Shown here: positions 36,007 through 44,774 of the stretch, one piece after another
Numbering within the stretch: position 1 is the stretch's first letter
How the letters are laid out: each line of letters begins with the position of its first letter
DNA from: an uncultured Leptolinea sp.
GTDB lineage: Bacteria; Chloroflexota; Anaerolineae; Anaerolineales; Anaerolineaceae
DNA length: 59,063 nucleotides
NCBI GenBank assembly: GCA_903828565.1
Contig: CAIKMQ010000010.1
Coordinates: 1 to 59,063, forward strand
Direction of reading: 5' to 3'
Notes under the pieces: model-generated
What the model was told of the DNA's origin: nothing
Databases searched by the model: none
What the model saw: the letters and a program-made list of their open reading frames with translations, nothing else
Position numbers and translations under genes: made by a program

Positions 36007-37266
36007 ATGAAAAAGACATACGTTTGGCGTATCCTTTCTGTCCTGCTGGTAGCCACCATGGTACTGGTAGCTTGCGCGCCTGCCGCTCCCGCCGCTCCCG
36101 CTGAAGAACCCGCTGCCCCCGCTGCGGAAGCTCCAGCTGCTCCTGTGGTTGAAGAAGTAGGTGGATTCCAGATTCCTGACGTTGAAGAAGGCAAATTCAA
36201 TATTGCCATGGTTCTCATCGGCCCGCACAACGATGGTGGTTGGTCTCAGGCTCACTACGAAGGCCTCGAATATGTAGCTCAGAATGTTGAGAATACTCAC
36301 ATTGCCTACATCGAGAATGTTCCTGAAGGCGCCGACTCTGAACAGGTATTCCGCTCACTTGCCCGCAAGGGTTTCAATCTCATCTTCGGTACCTCATTCG
36401 GTTTCATGGATCCAATGGAAGTAGTAGCGGGTGAATTCCCCGACACTATGTTCATCCACCTGACTGGTATTAAATCCAATACCACGAACTTTGGTAACCT
36501 CATGGGCGCTATGGAAGACATGAAGTACCTGGCTGGTATGCTTGCGGGTGCCCGCGCCAAGCAGGATGGAAATCCGAAACTTGGTTACATGGCTACCTTC
36601 CCGATCCCTGAAGAGATCCGCCTGGGTAATGCAATTGCTTTGGGTATGAAAAAGACCTGCCCCGAATGCACGATGGATGTTCGCTGGATCAACACCTGGC
36701 ATGATCCCGTGATCGAGAAGGAAGCAGCTGCTTCCCTGTTCGATGCCGGCGCTCAGGTTGTCTTCACCGGTGCAGACACCCCGGCTGTTGCTGATGTCGC
36801 TCAGGAAAAAGGTAAATGGGGCGTCACTTATGACTGGTATGGTTCCTGCAAAGTGGACGCATGCCTTACCGCTCCTTACTGGGTATGGGGTCCTGTCTAC
36901 GCCAAGATCGCTCAAGGCGTCATTGATGGTACCTACGTTCCCGGCTGGGATTATTTCGATGCTGAAACGGGTGCTCTCGGATTGTACGGCTTCATGGAAG
37001 GTCAGGAACTGACCAAGGGTGTTGCCGATCTCGATCCCGCAGTTATCGAAATGGTTCGCGAAACTTTAGCTAAGATGCTGGCTGGTGAGTTCACACGCTT
37101 CGACGTGTTCTCTGGTGAGATCAAAGACAACCAGGGTAATGTTATCGTCCCCGCTGGTGAAAAACTGGAACAGATCGATCTCGATGCCTTCCCCGAGTAC
37201 GGGCTGGGCTGCAAGTACTGTATGAAGTGGTGGGCTGATGGCATCACCGCTGAACTTCCTCAGTAA
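36007..37266 (+). CDS. BMP family substrate-binding lipoprotein (nucleoside ABC importer)
   Basis: A 419-residue lipoprotein of the PnrA/Med (BMP) family that captures purine nucleosides outside the membrane. The signal peptide runs to the lipobox LVAC (Cys about residue 21), followed by an Ala/Pro-rich tether and the periplasmic-binding fold: FNIAMVLIGPHNDGGWSQAH, FGTSFGFMDPMEVVAGEFPD, NLMGAMEDMKYLAGMLAGA, QVVFTGADTPAVADVA. ATG at 36007 has GGAGG at a good spacing; ATT/other starts upstream are ignored. A strong terminator-like hairpin separates it from its ABC ATPase gene, consistent with higher expression of the binding protein. Confidence 0.93.
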   Translation: MKKTYVWRILSVLLVATMVLVACAPAAPAAPAEEPAAPAAEAPAAPVVEEVGGFQIPDVEEGKFNIAMVLIGPHNDGGWSQAHYEGLEYVAQNVENTHIAYIENVPEGADSEQVFRSLARKGFNLIFGTSFGFMDPMEVVAGEFPDTMFIHLTGIKSNTTNFGNLMGAMEDMKYLAGMLAGARAKQDGNPKLGYMATFPIPEEIRLGNAIALGMKKTCPECTMDVRWINTWHDPVIEKEAAASLFDAGAQVVFTGADTPAVADVAQEKGKWGVTYDWYGSCKVDACLTAPYWVWGPVYAKIAQGVIDGTYVPGWDYFDAETGALGLYGFMEGQELTKGVADLDPAVIEMVRETLAKMLAGEFTRFDVFSGEIKDNQGNVIVPAGEKLEQIDLDAFPEYGLGCKYCMKWWADGITAELPQ

Positions 37267-37278
37267 ATAGCAGGTAGT

Positions 37279-37315
37279 TGCGAGCCAGGCACTTGGTTGC
37301 CTGGCTCGCATTTTT
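37279..37315 (+). terminator. Terminator/attenuator between BMP and ABC ATPase genes
   Basis: TGCGAGCCAGGCA - 6-base loop - TGCCTGGCTCGCA (13-bp perfect stem) followed by TTTTT. It lies inside an importer gene set, 12 bases after the BMP stop and 17 bases before the ATPase start, so readthrough rather than full termination is expected. Confidence 0.85.
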
Positions 37316-37331
37316 CATCCCAGGATTGAAT

Positions 37332-38903
37332 ATGACGAATAATAGCGATCAACCAACCGAAATGCAGGCAGATACTGTTGTATCCATGCAGGGAATTGTC
37401 AAGCAATTCCCTGGTGTGCTGGCTAATGACCGTGTAACCTTTACCCTTAAACGGGGTGAGATTCATGCATTATTGGGGGAGAATGGGGCCGGCAAAAGCA
37501 CATTAATGAATATCCTGACTGGATTATATAAACCAGATAACGGGATGATCACTGTTCAAGGCAAGCGAGTTGTTTTCTCCTCACCCAATCAAGCAATTGC
37601 TCACGGAATTGGTATGGTTCACCAGCATTTTATGTTGGTACCGACGCAAACTGTTACTGAGAATATTCTGCTGGGGTTGAATGAACCCCGGTTTCGCTTG
37701 AATTTATCAAAATATAATGCCATCGTAAAAGATCTGGGGGAGAGGATGGGATTACCTATAGATCCCACCGCTCATATCTGGCAGTTATCAGTTGGCGAAC
37801 AACAACGGGTGGAGCTACTGAAGATCCTCTACCGGGGCGCTGAAGTTCTTATCTTGGATGAACCTACAGCGGTTCTAGCCCCCCAGGAGATTGAAGCTTT
37901 CTTTTGTACTTTACGCAAGATGACCTCCCAAGGAAAATCCATTATCTTCATCTCACATAAGTTAAATGAAGTATTGCAGATCGCAGATCGTGTCACGGTC
38001 ATGCGGCGTGGACGGGTGACTGCTGAAGGGGTGAACCCAACCGGCCTTTCTATCAAGGATCTTGCTAAACTTATGGTAGGCAGAGAAATTACTTTTGATG
38101 TGACAAAAGAAGATGTAACACCGGGAGAAGTGGTCCTATCCATTGAGGATCTGGTCTGCGAAAACGATAAAGGACTGCCGGCTTTGAGAGGTGTCAATAT
38201 GAACATCCGGCATGGAGAAATTGTTGGGCTGGCTGGAGTAGCAGGCAATGGCCAACGGGAGTTGGCAGAAGTAATCACTGGGTTACGTAAAAGTACCAGG
38301 GGAAAAATCACTATACACGATCGTGATGTCACCCATACGGATCCTCGCAACCATATTCGGCATGGAATCTCCCATATACCTGAAGACAGACACCACACCG
38401 GCACAGCTCCTAACCTGAGCTTAACCGATAATGTGATCATGAAGAGTTATACACACGCTCCGATCAGTAAAGGATGGACGATCAATCAAGTGGCAGCAGA
38501 TAGATATGCAACTGATCTACGGTCTGCCTATAATATCCTTTCACCCACTATAAAAACCCCGGTCAGATTACTATCGGGTGGTAATCTGCAAAGGGTTATT
38601 CTGGCTCGTGAGATATCCACCCAACCAGCATTGATGGTTGCGATGCAACCCACACGGGGGTTGGATGTTGGAGCCATTGAAGGCGTGCAAAAACTACTTC
38701 TCCTTCAGCGTGAGGCTGGAGCAGGGATCTTGCTTGTTTCAGAAGAGCTGGATGAGCTTTTAGCATTGAGTGACCGCATTTACGTGATCTTTGAAGGCCG
38801 AATTGTCGGTGAGGTCATGGATAAGGATATTGACCGAATTGGCTTTCTGATGTGTGGTACTTCCCCCGATAAAAACGAAGCAATGGGAGAGAAGAATGAC
38901 TGA
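37332..38903 (+). CDS. Nucleoside ABC importer ATP-binding protein (two ATPase domains)
   Basis: A 523-residue fused double ATPase of the RbsA/YufO type. The first domain has Walker A LLGENGAGKSTLM (about 50), signature LSVGEQQRVELLK and Walker B VLILDEPTAVL. The second has a degenerate P-loop region GVAGNGQRELAEVI lacking the Walker A Lys, then LLSGGNLQRVILAREI and LMVAMQPTRGLD, as usual in this family, where one site is dead. The ATG at 37332 is taken from the family start (MTNNSDQ..., then VVSMQGIVKQFPGV), though its ribosome site is weak. It overlaps the first permease gene by 8 bp. Confidence 0.94.
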   Translation: MTNNSDQPTEMQADTVVSMQGIVKQFPGVLANDRVTFTLKRGEIHALLGENGAGKSTLMNILTGLYKPDNGMITVQGKRVVFSSPNQAIAHGIGMVHQHFMLVPTQTVTENILLGLNEPRFRLNLSKYNAIVKDLGERMGLPIDPTAHIWQLSVGEQQRVELLKILYRGAEVLILDEPTAVLAPQEIEAFFCTLRKMTSQGKSIIFISHKLNEVLQIADRVTVMRRGRVTAEGVNPTGLSIKDLAKLMVGREITFDVTKEDVTPGEVVLSIEDLVCENDKGLPALRGVNMNIRHGEIVGLAGVAGNGQRELAEVITGLRKSTRGKITIHDRDVTHTDPRNHIRHGISHIPEDRHHTGTAPNLSLTDNVIMKSYTHAPISKGWTINQVAADRYATDLRSAYNILSPTIKTPVRLLSGGNLQRVILAREISTQPALMVAMQPTRGLDVGAIEGVQKLLLLQREAGAGILLVSEELDELLALSDRIYVIFEGRIVGEVMDKDIDRIGFLMCGTSPDKNEAMGEKND

Positions 38904-40023
38904 CCTGGCTCCGGTAAAAAGTAATAACCGTTTTCCTTTCCAAATACGTTTTGAACCGCGATTGGGTGAGTTGAAATGGTGGCAATCACTGCTCATCAGT
39001 CTGATCGCATTAATTGTTTCTCTTCTTGTAGGCGCATTATTATTGTCGGTAGTGGGAGGTAATCCCTGGAAGGCATATAGCCACATCGCGAAGGCGTCAT
39101 TCGGAGATATTGGTGTATTCTCTGATACGATGGTGAAAGCTATCCCCTTGATCCTGATCGGATTAGCCTGTTCGGTGGCGTTCCGGATGAAGCTTTGGAA
39201 TATTGGCGCTGAAGGCCAGTTTTTTCTGGGTGCTTTTGGTGCAAGCATTGTTGTACTGATCCCAATAGTTCCAGATGGATCTCCCGCATGGGTGTATATT
39301 TCTGTAATGGCTCTCTTTGCCATGGTATTTGGTGCACTCTGGGGTTTTCTACCAGGGTACTTGAAAGCACGTTTTAATGTAAATGAAGTCATCTCAACCT
39401 TGATGATGAATTACATTGCTGTTGCGTGGAACAATTTTTTCATTTATGCGGTCTGGTCTGAAGGTGGTTTCCAGATGTCAAAAATGTTCCCCAGAGCTGC
39501 CTGGTTACCCCGTTTGACCGATTTCTCAAAACAGATACCTGAGCTGCGCGGATTAACTACCCACGCTGGTTTGATCTTTGCCCTCATCATGGTCGTAGTC
39601 GTTTGGTTCCTTCTCTCCCGCAGTCGCTGGGGATATGAGATTAGACTGATCGGTGACAACCCGAAGGCTGCCAATTATGCGGGTATTCAAATCAAAAAGA
39701 ATGTCATTCTGGTCATGATGCTCTCAGGCGGATTGGCAGGTCTTGCTGGTATGTCAGAAATATCAGGCGTTGTGCATCGTTTACAGGGAGCCATATCTCC
39801 TGGCTATGGCTTTACAGGCATTATTGTCGCCTGGCTGGCTAAACTTAATCCATACCTGGTGGTAATAGTATCCATCTTATTCGGAGGATTGATCCTCGCC
39901 GGTCGTGAGATCCAACCTTCCGGTATCCCCAAGCTGATCCAGGGAATTATTTTGGTCAGCCTGATTGCTAGTGATTACCTGGTACGTAATCGTGTACGTA
40001 TCATTCGCCGGACGGAGGATTAA
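38896..40023 (+). CDS. Nucleoside ABC importer permease 1
   Basis: A 375-residue membrane permease of the BMP/ribose importer class (YufP-like), with about ten hydrophobic segments from residue 30 on. Family marks are FRMKLWNIGAEGQFFLGAF, KARFNVNEVISTLMMNYIA and the coupling region IQIKKNVILVMMLSGGLAGLAG with SPGYGFTGIIVAWLAK. The start at 38896 (GGGAGAG upstream) overlaps the ATPase gene; the stop TAA shares its last base with the next ATG (TAATG). The longer frame from 38854 lies within the ATPase gene and is not used. Confidence 0.93.
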   Translation: MTDLAPVKSNNRFPFQIRFEPRLGELKWWQSLLISLIALIVSLLVGALLLSVVGGNPWKAYSHIAKASFGDIGVFSDTMVKAIPLILIGLACSVAFRMKLWNIGAEGQFFLGAFGASIVVLIPIVPDGSPAWVYISVMALFAMVFGALWGFLPGYLKARFNVNEVISTLMMNYIAVAWNNFFIYAVWSEGGFQMSKMFPRAAWLPRLTDFSKQIPELRGLTTHAGLIFALIMVVVVWFLLSRSRWGYEIRLIGDNPKAANYAGIQIKKNVILVMMLSGGLAGLAGMSEISGVVHRLQGAISPGYGFTGIIVAWLAKLNPYLVVIVSILFGGLILAGREIQPSGIPKLIQGIILVSLIASDYLVRNRVRIIRRTED

Positions 40024-40991
40024 TGGACGCAGTCATTATCTTGCAAGCAGGTGTTGCTACCGGAACAGTACTATTATTTGCTACATTAGGCGGTATCTTT
40101 TCTGAACGTGCCGGTGTCATGCAACTAGGGATTGAAGGAATGATGTTGCTGGGTGCTATGGCTGCGTTCAGTGTAACAGTAGCAACGGGTAATCCCTGGC
40201 TTGGTTTACTGGTCGCTATGTTAGCTGCAGGTTTACTCAGCCAGATCCACGCATTCATAACAATTACACTGGGTGCAGACCAGGTTGTCAGCGGGCTTTC
40301 TTTGACATTTGTTGGAACTGGTATCGCTTTAGTATTTGGCGAGCAGCTGAGCAAGGCCGGGGTGATATCATTGATCCCCAGGTATACCGTACCTTTCCTC
40401 AGCCAGATACCGTTTATTGGTACGATTTTCTTCACGGATCACAGCGTACTTGTATACCTGGGATACCTGTTGGTACCTTTAGCCTCTTATTACATCTACC
40501 ACACAAGACCCGGGATGCATCTGCGAGCTGTGGGTGAACAACCATCTGCTGCAGATTCACTGGGAATCAATGTTTACCGCACACGGTATATCTACGTTTT
40601 TATCTGTGGCCTTTTCTCCGGTTTAGCCGGTGGAACGATCAGCCTTGCGATCTCACCTGGATGGTTCAGTGAATTAACCACCTCCGGGCAAGGATGGATC
40701 GCAGTAGGGTTGATCATTTTCTCGCAATGGGATCCAACAAGAGCGCTGGTCGGAGCCTATGCATTTGGCGCTTTGCGGCGACTGGTGCTCGATATCCAGG
40801 GGCCGACAATCCTGTTCGGTATGCGTAATCCATTCTATTACAACCCTTACTGGGGTTTCTTCCTGATGATGCTGCCGTATGCTTTTACCATCATCGTTCT
40901 AGTGATCGGGTCTTACAGTGCCATGCGCAGAAGATTGGGTGCTCCTGCAGCACTAGGTATCCCTTACATTCGCGGTGAACGAGGCGTGTAA
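40023..40991 (+). CDS. Nucleoside ABC importer permease 2
   Basis: A 322-residue permease (YufQ-like) with about nine membrane segments. Marks are FATLGGIFSERAGVMQLGIEG, TLGADQVVSGLSLTFVGTGI, LRAVGEQPSAADSLGINVYR, FSGLAGGTISLAISPGWF and GWIAVGLIIFSQWDPTRAL. It begins on the stop codon of permease 1 and completes a four-gene BMP-type importer. The purine enzymes on both sides make purine nucleosides or bases the likely cargo. The importer genes look somewhat richer in A+T than their neighbours by eye. Confidence 0.93.
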   Translation: MDAVIILQAGVATGTVLLFATLGGIFSERAGVMQLGIEGMMLLGAMAAFSVTVATGNPWLGLLVAMLAAGLLSQIHAFITITLGADQVVSGLSLTFVGTGIALVFGEQLSKAGVISLIPRYTVPFLSQIPFIGTIFFTDHSVLVYLGYLLVPLASYYIYHTRPGMHLRAVGEQPSAADSLGINVYRTRYIYVFICGLFSGLAGGTISLAISPGWFSELTTSGQGWIAVGLIIFSQWDPTRALVGAYAFGALRRLVLDIQGPTILFGMRNPFYYNPYWGFFLMMLPYAFTIIVLVIGSYSAMRRRLGAPAALGIPYIRGERGV

Positions 40992-41016
40992 GAATGGTTT
41001 TTAGGTAGATGGAACG

Positions 41017-42270
41017 ATGAATAGTATCCCTCGCTTTTCCCATTACCGCTGCTGCCTCTGCGGAAAAGAGTACAGCCCCGATCAGGTTTTCTATAATTGC
41101 CTGGTTGACGGCGGAAATTTAGATATCATTCTGGATATACCGACTATTCGCAAGAATAATAGCAGGGAAGCCATCCTATCTTCCGCTGAGACCTCTCTCT
41201 GGCGCTATCTCCCACTTTTACCTGTAGCGGATCCCGGTTACCATGGTACCCCACTTCGTTTAGCCGGGGGAACACCCCTGCTGCATCCTTTGCCGCTCGA
41301 AAAAAAACTAGGATTACATACCCTGTGGATAAAGGATGAAGGAAAGAACCCGAGTGCTTCTTTCAAGGATCGTGCGAGTGCAGTTGTTGTCGCCCGTGCC
41401 CGGGAGATCCAAGCTTCTACTGTTGTGACAGCATCCACCGGGAACGCCGGTGCGGCGCTGGCATGTATGTCGGCAGCTGTTGGCCAGCCGGCGGTGATCT
41501 TCGCGCCGAAATCAGCTCCACCTGCAAAGGTAGCACAGTTGTTGGTTTTTGGAGCTAAGGTCATTCTGGTGGATGGGAATTACGACAGTGCCTTTGACCT
41601 GACCGTTCAAGCAGCAGAGGAATTTGGGTGGTATTGCCGGAACACTGGCTATAACCCGTTCACAGTGGAAGGAAAGAAATCTGCCGCGTTTGAGATCTGG
41701 GAGCAGGTATTGCACCATCGAACCTCGAATAAGCCTCTGGTACTCTTTGTTTCTGTCGGGGATGGCAACATCATCTCCGGGCTGCACAAAGGTTTTAAGG
41801 ACCTGCTGGAATTGGGATGGATAGAGCAGATGCCACGGATCATGGGTGTGCAGAGCTCTGGTTCTGCGGCTATTGCCAATGCGTTTTTTGCCGGGGATGA
41901 GCAGATCATCCCGGTGCAGGCGAATACCCTTGCTGATAGTATTTCTGTGGATCTTCCCCGGGACGGCGTTCGCGCTGTCAGGGCTGCCCGGCAGACGGGC
42001 GGCACCTATCTGTTGGTAGAAGATGATGCGATTCTGCAAGCGATTGCCACCCTTGGTAAGGTCGGGATCTTTGCGGAACCTGCCGGTGCAACCGCATTCG
42101 CAGGTTTACAGTTAGCTGTTATGAATGGGCTGGTCACCGCTGAAGATGATGTGCTTGTGATGAATACAGGCAACGGGTTGAAAGATATTCGCGCTGCGAT
42201 GCAGGCTGTTTCCCCCGCGCCGGTGATCGATCCCGACATGAAATCTCTGAAGAAATACTTGGGAGTATGA
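41017..42270 (+). CDS. Threonine synthase-like PLP enzyme (fold type II)
   Basis: A 417-residue protein with an N-terminal zinc-ribbon-like stretch (YRCCLCGKEYSPDQVFYNC) followed by the threonine synthase/cysteine synthase fold. GTPLRLAGGTPLLHPL leads to KDEGKNPSASFKDRAS, with the PLP Lys in SFKDR, then TASTGNAGAALACMSA, APKSAPPAKVAQLLVFGAK and the phosphate-binding VSVGDGNIISGLHKG. This is the archaeal/chloroflexal type of ThrC, but position in a purine-catabolic operon argues for a lyase or beta-elimination role instead. It could stand in for the YgeX-type diaminopropionate ammonia-lyase that accompanies ygeW and ygeY elsewhere. That substitution is a hypothesis. The gene overlaps the next by 4 bp. 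Confidence 0.82.
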   Translation: MNSIPRFSHYRCCLCGKEYSPDQVFYNCLVDGGNLDIILDIPTIRKNNSREAILSSAETSLWRYLPLLPVADPGYHGTPLRLAGGTPLLHPLPLEKKLGLHTLWIKDEGKNPSASFKDRASAVVVARAREIQASTVVTASTGNAGAALACMSAAVGQPAVIFAPKSAPPAKVAQLLVFGAKVILVDGNYDSAFDLTVQAAEEFGWYCRNTGYNPFTVEGKKSAAFEIWEQVLHHRTSNKPLVLFVSVGDGNIISGLHKGFKDLLELGWIEQMPRIMGVQSSGSAAIANAFFAGDEQIIPVQANTLADSISVDLPRDGVRAVRAARQTGGTYLLVEDDAILQAIATLGKVGIFAEPAGATAFAGLQLAVMNGLVTAEDDVLVMNTGNGLKDIRAAMQAVSPAPVIDPDMKSLKKYLGV

Positions 42271-43241
42271 TGGCAAAGAATACCGTGTTCACTGTCATTG
42301 CCCCGATCTACAATGAAGTCGAGAGCATTCCCAAGCTGTGGGAGAGGCTTTCTGAGGTCATGGAGAAGGCGGGTGCGCCATGGGAATTGATCCTGGTGGA
42401 TGACGGGAGTACAGATGGATCTACCGAATTGATCCGCGATCTGGCTAAGAAGCACACAAGCGTTCGCCCGGTGATTTTCGCGCGTAATTTCGGGCACCAG
42501 GTGGCTGTTTCTGCCGGGATGGATTACAGCCGGGGTGATGCCGTCATCATCATTGACGCGGACTTGCAGGATCCACCCGAACTGATCCTGGATATGATCA
42601 CCAAATGGAAAGAGGGTTATGAAGTGGTGTACGCCGTCCGCTCGGAACGGGAAGGCGAAACCTGGTTCAAACGCGTCACTGCTTCGGTTTTCTACCGATT
42701 GATCTACCGCATTACGGATGTAAAGATTCCCCTGGATACCGGTGATTTCCGCTTGATCGACCGTGCGGTGGTGAACATCATGGTGCGCATGAAAGAGCGG
42801 CATCGTTTCCTGCGCGGTATGGCAGCATGGGTCGGGTTTAAGCAGGTGGGTTTACCGTATAAACGCGCAGCCCGCTTTGCGGGTGTGACAAAATACCCAT
42901 TTCGCAAGATGCTTAAACTGGCCCTTAATGCGATCACAGGCTTTTCTTACTTCCCGCTTCAGGTAGCCACATATATCGGTTTTATCTCAGCTGGATTAAG
43001 CATTCTTGCCATCCCCGTTGTTATCATTGTTCGATTGACTGTTGCCAATTCATTCTTCGGACAAGCCAGTACCCTGATTTCCGTTTTATTTCTAGGCGGG
43101 GTACAACTGATCTCCCTCGGTATCCTGGGGGAATATATTGGCAGGATCTATGATGAAGTAAAGGGACGACCCTTGTATATTGTCCGCGAAGAACCGGCGG
43201 ATTTCGACAAATCACCTACTGGTAAAGGAGCCAACCAATGA
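42267..43241 (+). CDS. Membrane-anchored GT2 glycosyltransferase (GtrB/DPM1-like)
   Basis: A 324-residue processive-type GT2. The GT-A domain has VIAPIYNEVESIPKLWERL, the first acidic pair in LVDDGSTDGST, ARNFGHQVAVSAGMDY, IDADLQDPPE (DxD-like) and LDTGDFRLIDRAVV. Two C-terminal membrane segments follow (about 235-255, 270-290) with LGGVQLISLGILGEYIGRIYDE, the signature of polyprenyl-phosphate glucosyl/mannosyl transferases. It overlaps both neighbours by 4 bp (ATGA), so it is translationally tied to two PLP enzymes, an unexpected mix of functions. A start two codons later (42270) is also possible. Confidence 0.9.
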   Translation: MMAKNTVFTVIAPIYNEVESIPKLWERLSEVMEKAGAPWELILVDDGSTDGSTELIRDLAKKHTSVRPVIFARNFGHQVAVSAGMDYSRGDAVIIIDADLQDPPELILDMITKWKEGYEVVYAVRSEREGETWFKRVTASVFYRLIYRITDVKIPLDTGDFRLIDRAVVNIMVRMKERHRFLRGMAAWVGFKQVGLPYKRAARFAGVTKYPFRKMLKLALNAITGFSYFPLQVATYIGFISAGLSILAIPVVIIVRLTVANSFFGQASTLISVLFLGGVQLISLGILGEYIGRIYDEVKGRPLYIVREEPADFDKSPTGKGANQ

Positions 43242-44719
43242 CAACCAATAAAATAGATCTGACCACTCGGCAAGACCGCCTGGAACACGCGGTAAAACGC
43301 GCACGCGAACAGAATATCATTATCCCGACACTGGCACAGATGAAGGACCCAACCCTCATTCCAGCCCGTGTACGCCAGGAACTAAGCAGCCTGGGGCTCT
43401 GGGATATCACTCCGCGAAACCTCTTCAGGATCACCTGGCACAACGAGCCTGTGGCTCATGGCGGCGGTTTTGGACCGGTGAATTATGTTGAACTGCCTGC
43501 CAGTTTGACCGGTGTAAAAGCCCGCATCGTTGCAATTGTCGGTAAATGGTTCCCAACCGGGGCTCACAAGGTCGGAGCAGCCTTCGGCTGCCTGGTGCCG
43601 CGGCTGGTCACTGGTCAGTTTGATCCGACCACTCAGAAGGCTGTTTGGCCTTCCACCGGCAATTATTGCCGTGGCGGCGCGTATGACTCCAAACTTTTAT
43701 CATGTGATTCGATCGCCATCCTGCCTGAAGGCATGAGCAAAGAACGCTTTGAATGGCTGTACAAAGTATCCGGTGAGGTAATAGCCACACCCGGTTCTGA
43801 ATCGAATGTCAAAGAGATCTTTGATAAGTGCTGGGAGTTGCGAAAATCCGGACAGGATCTGATGATCTTCAATCAGTTTGAAGAATTTGGTAATTACCTC
43901 TGGCATCATGAAGTTACCGGGCATGCCATGGAAGAAGTCTTAAAGCGGATCATGGGTCCCAAGGACCACTACCGGGGTATGACTTCTGCTACCGGTTCTG
44001 CCGGTACAATCGCATCAGGCGATTATCTTAAAAAGATCTTCCCGCTCTCCAAAATTGTTGCCAGCGAAGCTTTACAATGCCCAACGCTACTCGAAAATGG
44101 CTTTGGCGCTCATCGGATCGAGGGAATTGGAGATAAACATGTCCCCTGGATCCACAATGTAAAGAACACGGATATGATCACAGCTATCGATGATGAAGCA
44201 GTGGTCAACCTCAGCCGATTGTTCAACGAACCCGAAGGAAAGAAATACCTTACCCAGCAGGGCGTTCCACAGGAATTGATCGCCAGATTGGATTTGATGG
44301 GTTTCTCCGGTATTTCAAATGTGCTTTCAGCGATCAAGTTCGCCAAGTATTATGAGCTGGGTGAGAATGATATTGTACTGACCATCCTGACCGATTCCAT
44401 GGAGCTGTACGGCAGCCGTATTGTGGAAATGCGTCAGGAGTTTGGCGAATACACAACCGCGAATGCTGCTGCAGATTACGCCAGATACCTTCTGGGGCAG
44501 GGAACAGACAACCTGATCGAGTTATCCTACGCAGATCGCCGCCGCATCCACAACCTGAAGTATTACACCTGGGTGGAGCAGCAGGGAAAAAGTTACGATG
44601 AGATCATGGACATGTGGTATGAACCGGATTACTGGACTGCCGCAGCCGGGCAGGCTGCTGAGGTGGATGCTCTCATCCGGGAGTTCAACGACCGGGTCGG
44701 ATTGGTGAAAAGTTACTGA
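43238..44719 (+). CDS. Large fold-type-II PLP enzyme, substrate unknown
   Basis: A 493-residue PLP-dependent enzyme related to tryptophan synthase beta and cysteine synthase. The PLP Lys is in FPTGAHKVGAAFGCL (about residue 111); WPSTGNYCRGGAYDSKLL and SATGSAGTIASGDYL supply the substrate and phosphate loops. A long C-terminal part (IVLTILTDSMELYGSRI, then YYTWVEQQGKSYDEIMDMW) is not in small cysteine synthases. I do not know its reaction. As the last gene of the importer-PLP operon it may be the ammonia-lyase or beta-lyase that finishes degradation of a diamino or ureido acid. A strong terminator follows. Confidence 0.75.
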   Translation: MTTNKIDLTTRQDRLEHAVKRAREQNIIIPTLAQMKDPTLIPARVRQELSSLGLWDITPRNLFRITWHNEPVAHGGGFGPVNYVELPASLTGVKARIVAIVGKWFPTGAHKVGAAFGCLVPRLVTGQFDPTTQKAVWPSTGNYCRGGAYDSKLLSCDSIAILPEGMSKERFEWLYKVSGEVIATPGSESNVKEIFDKCWELRKSGQDLMIFNQFEEFGNYLWHHEVTGHAMEEVLKRIMGPKDHYRGMTSATGSAGTIASGDYLKKIFPLSKIVASEALQCPTLLENGFGAHRIEGIGDKHVPWIHNVKNTDMITAIDDEAVVNLSRLFNEPEGKKYLTQQGVPQELIARLDLMGFSGISNVLSAIKFAKYYELGENDIVLTILTDSMELYGSRIVEMRQEFGEYTTANAAADYARYLLGQGTDNLIELSYADRRRIHNLKYYTWVEQQGKSYDEIMDMWYEPDYWTAAAGQAAEVDALIREFNDRVGLVKSY

Positions 44720-44732
44720 TCTCAGGCTTCTC

Positions 44733-44762
44733 CATACCGCAGGCGAACCCTGCGGTATGTTT
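44733..44762 (+). terminator. Terminator after the PLP enzyme gene
   Basis: CATACCGCAGG-CGAAC-CCTGCGGTATG, an 11-bp perfect stem followed by TTTT. The T-run merges with the TATAAT of the next promoter. Confidence 0.88.
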
Positions 44763-44768
44763 TATAAT
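44763..44768 (+). promoter_or_regulatory. Leaderless promoter -10 of the 44775-50348 operon
   Basis: TTT-TATAAT-GGGTTA-ATG places the -10 box 6 bases before the ATG at 44775. There is no ribosome site, and the box overlaps the T-tract of the preceding terminator. Confidence 0.65.
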
Positions 44769-44774
44769 GGGTTA

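Noticed and set aside
41017..42270. Annotation as the biosynthetic threonine synthase gene thrC
   Set aside because: The fold fits, but the operon context is catabolic and no other threonine gene is near, so the specific symbol is not justified.
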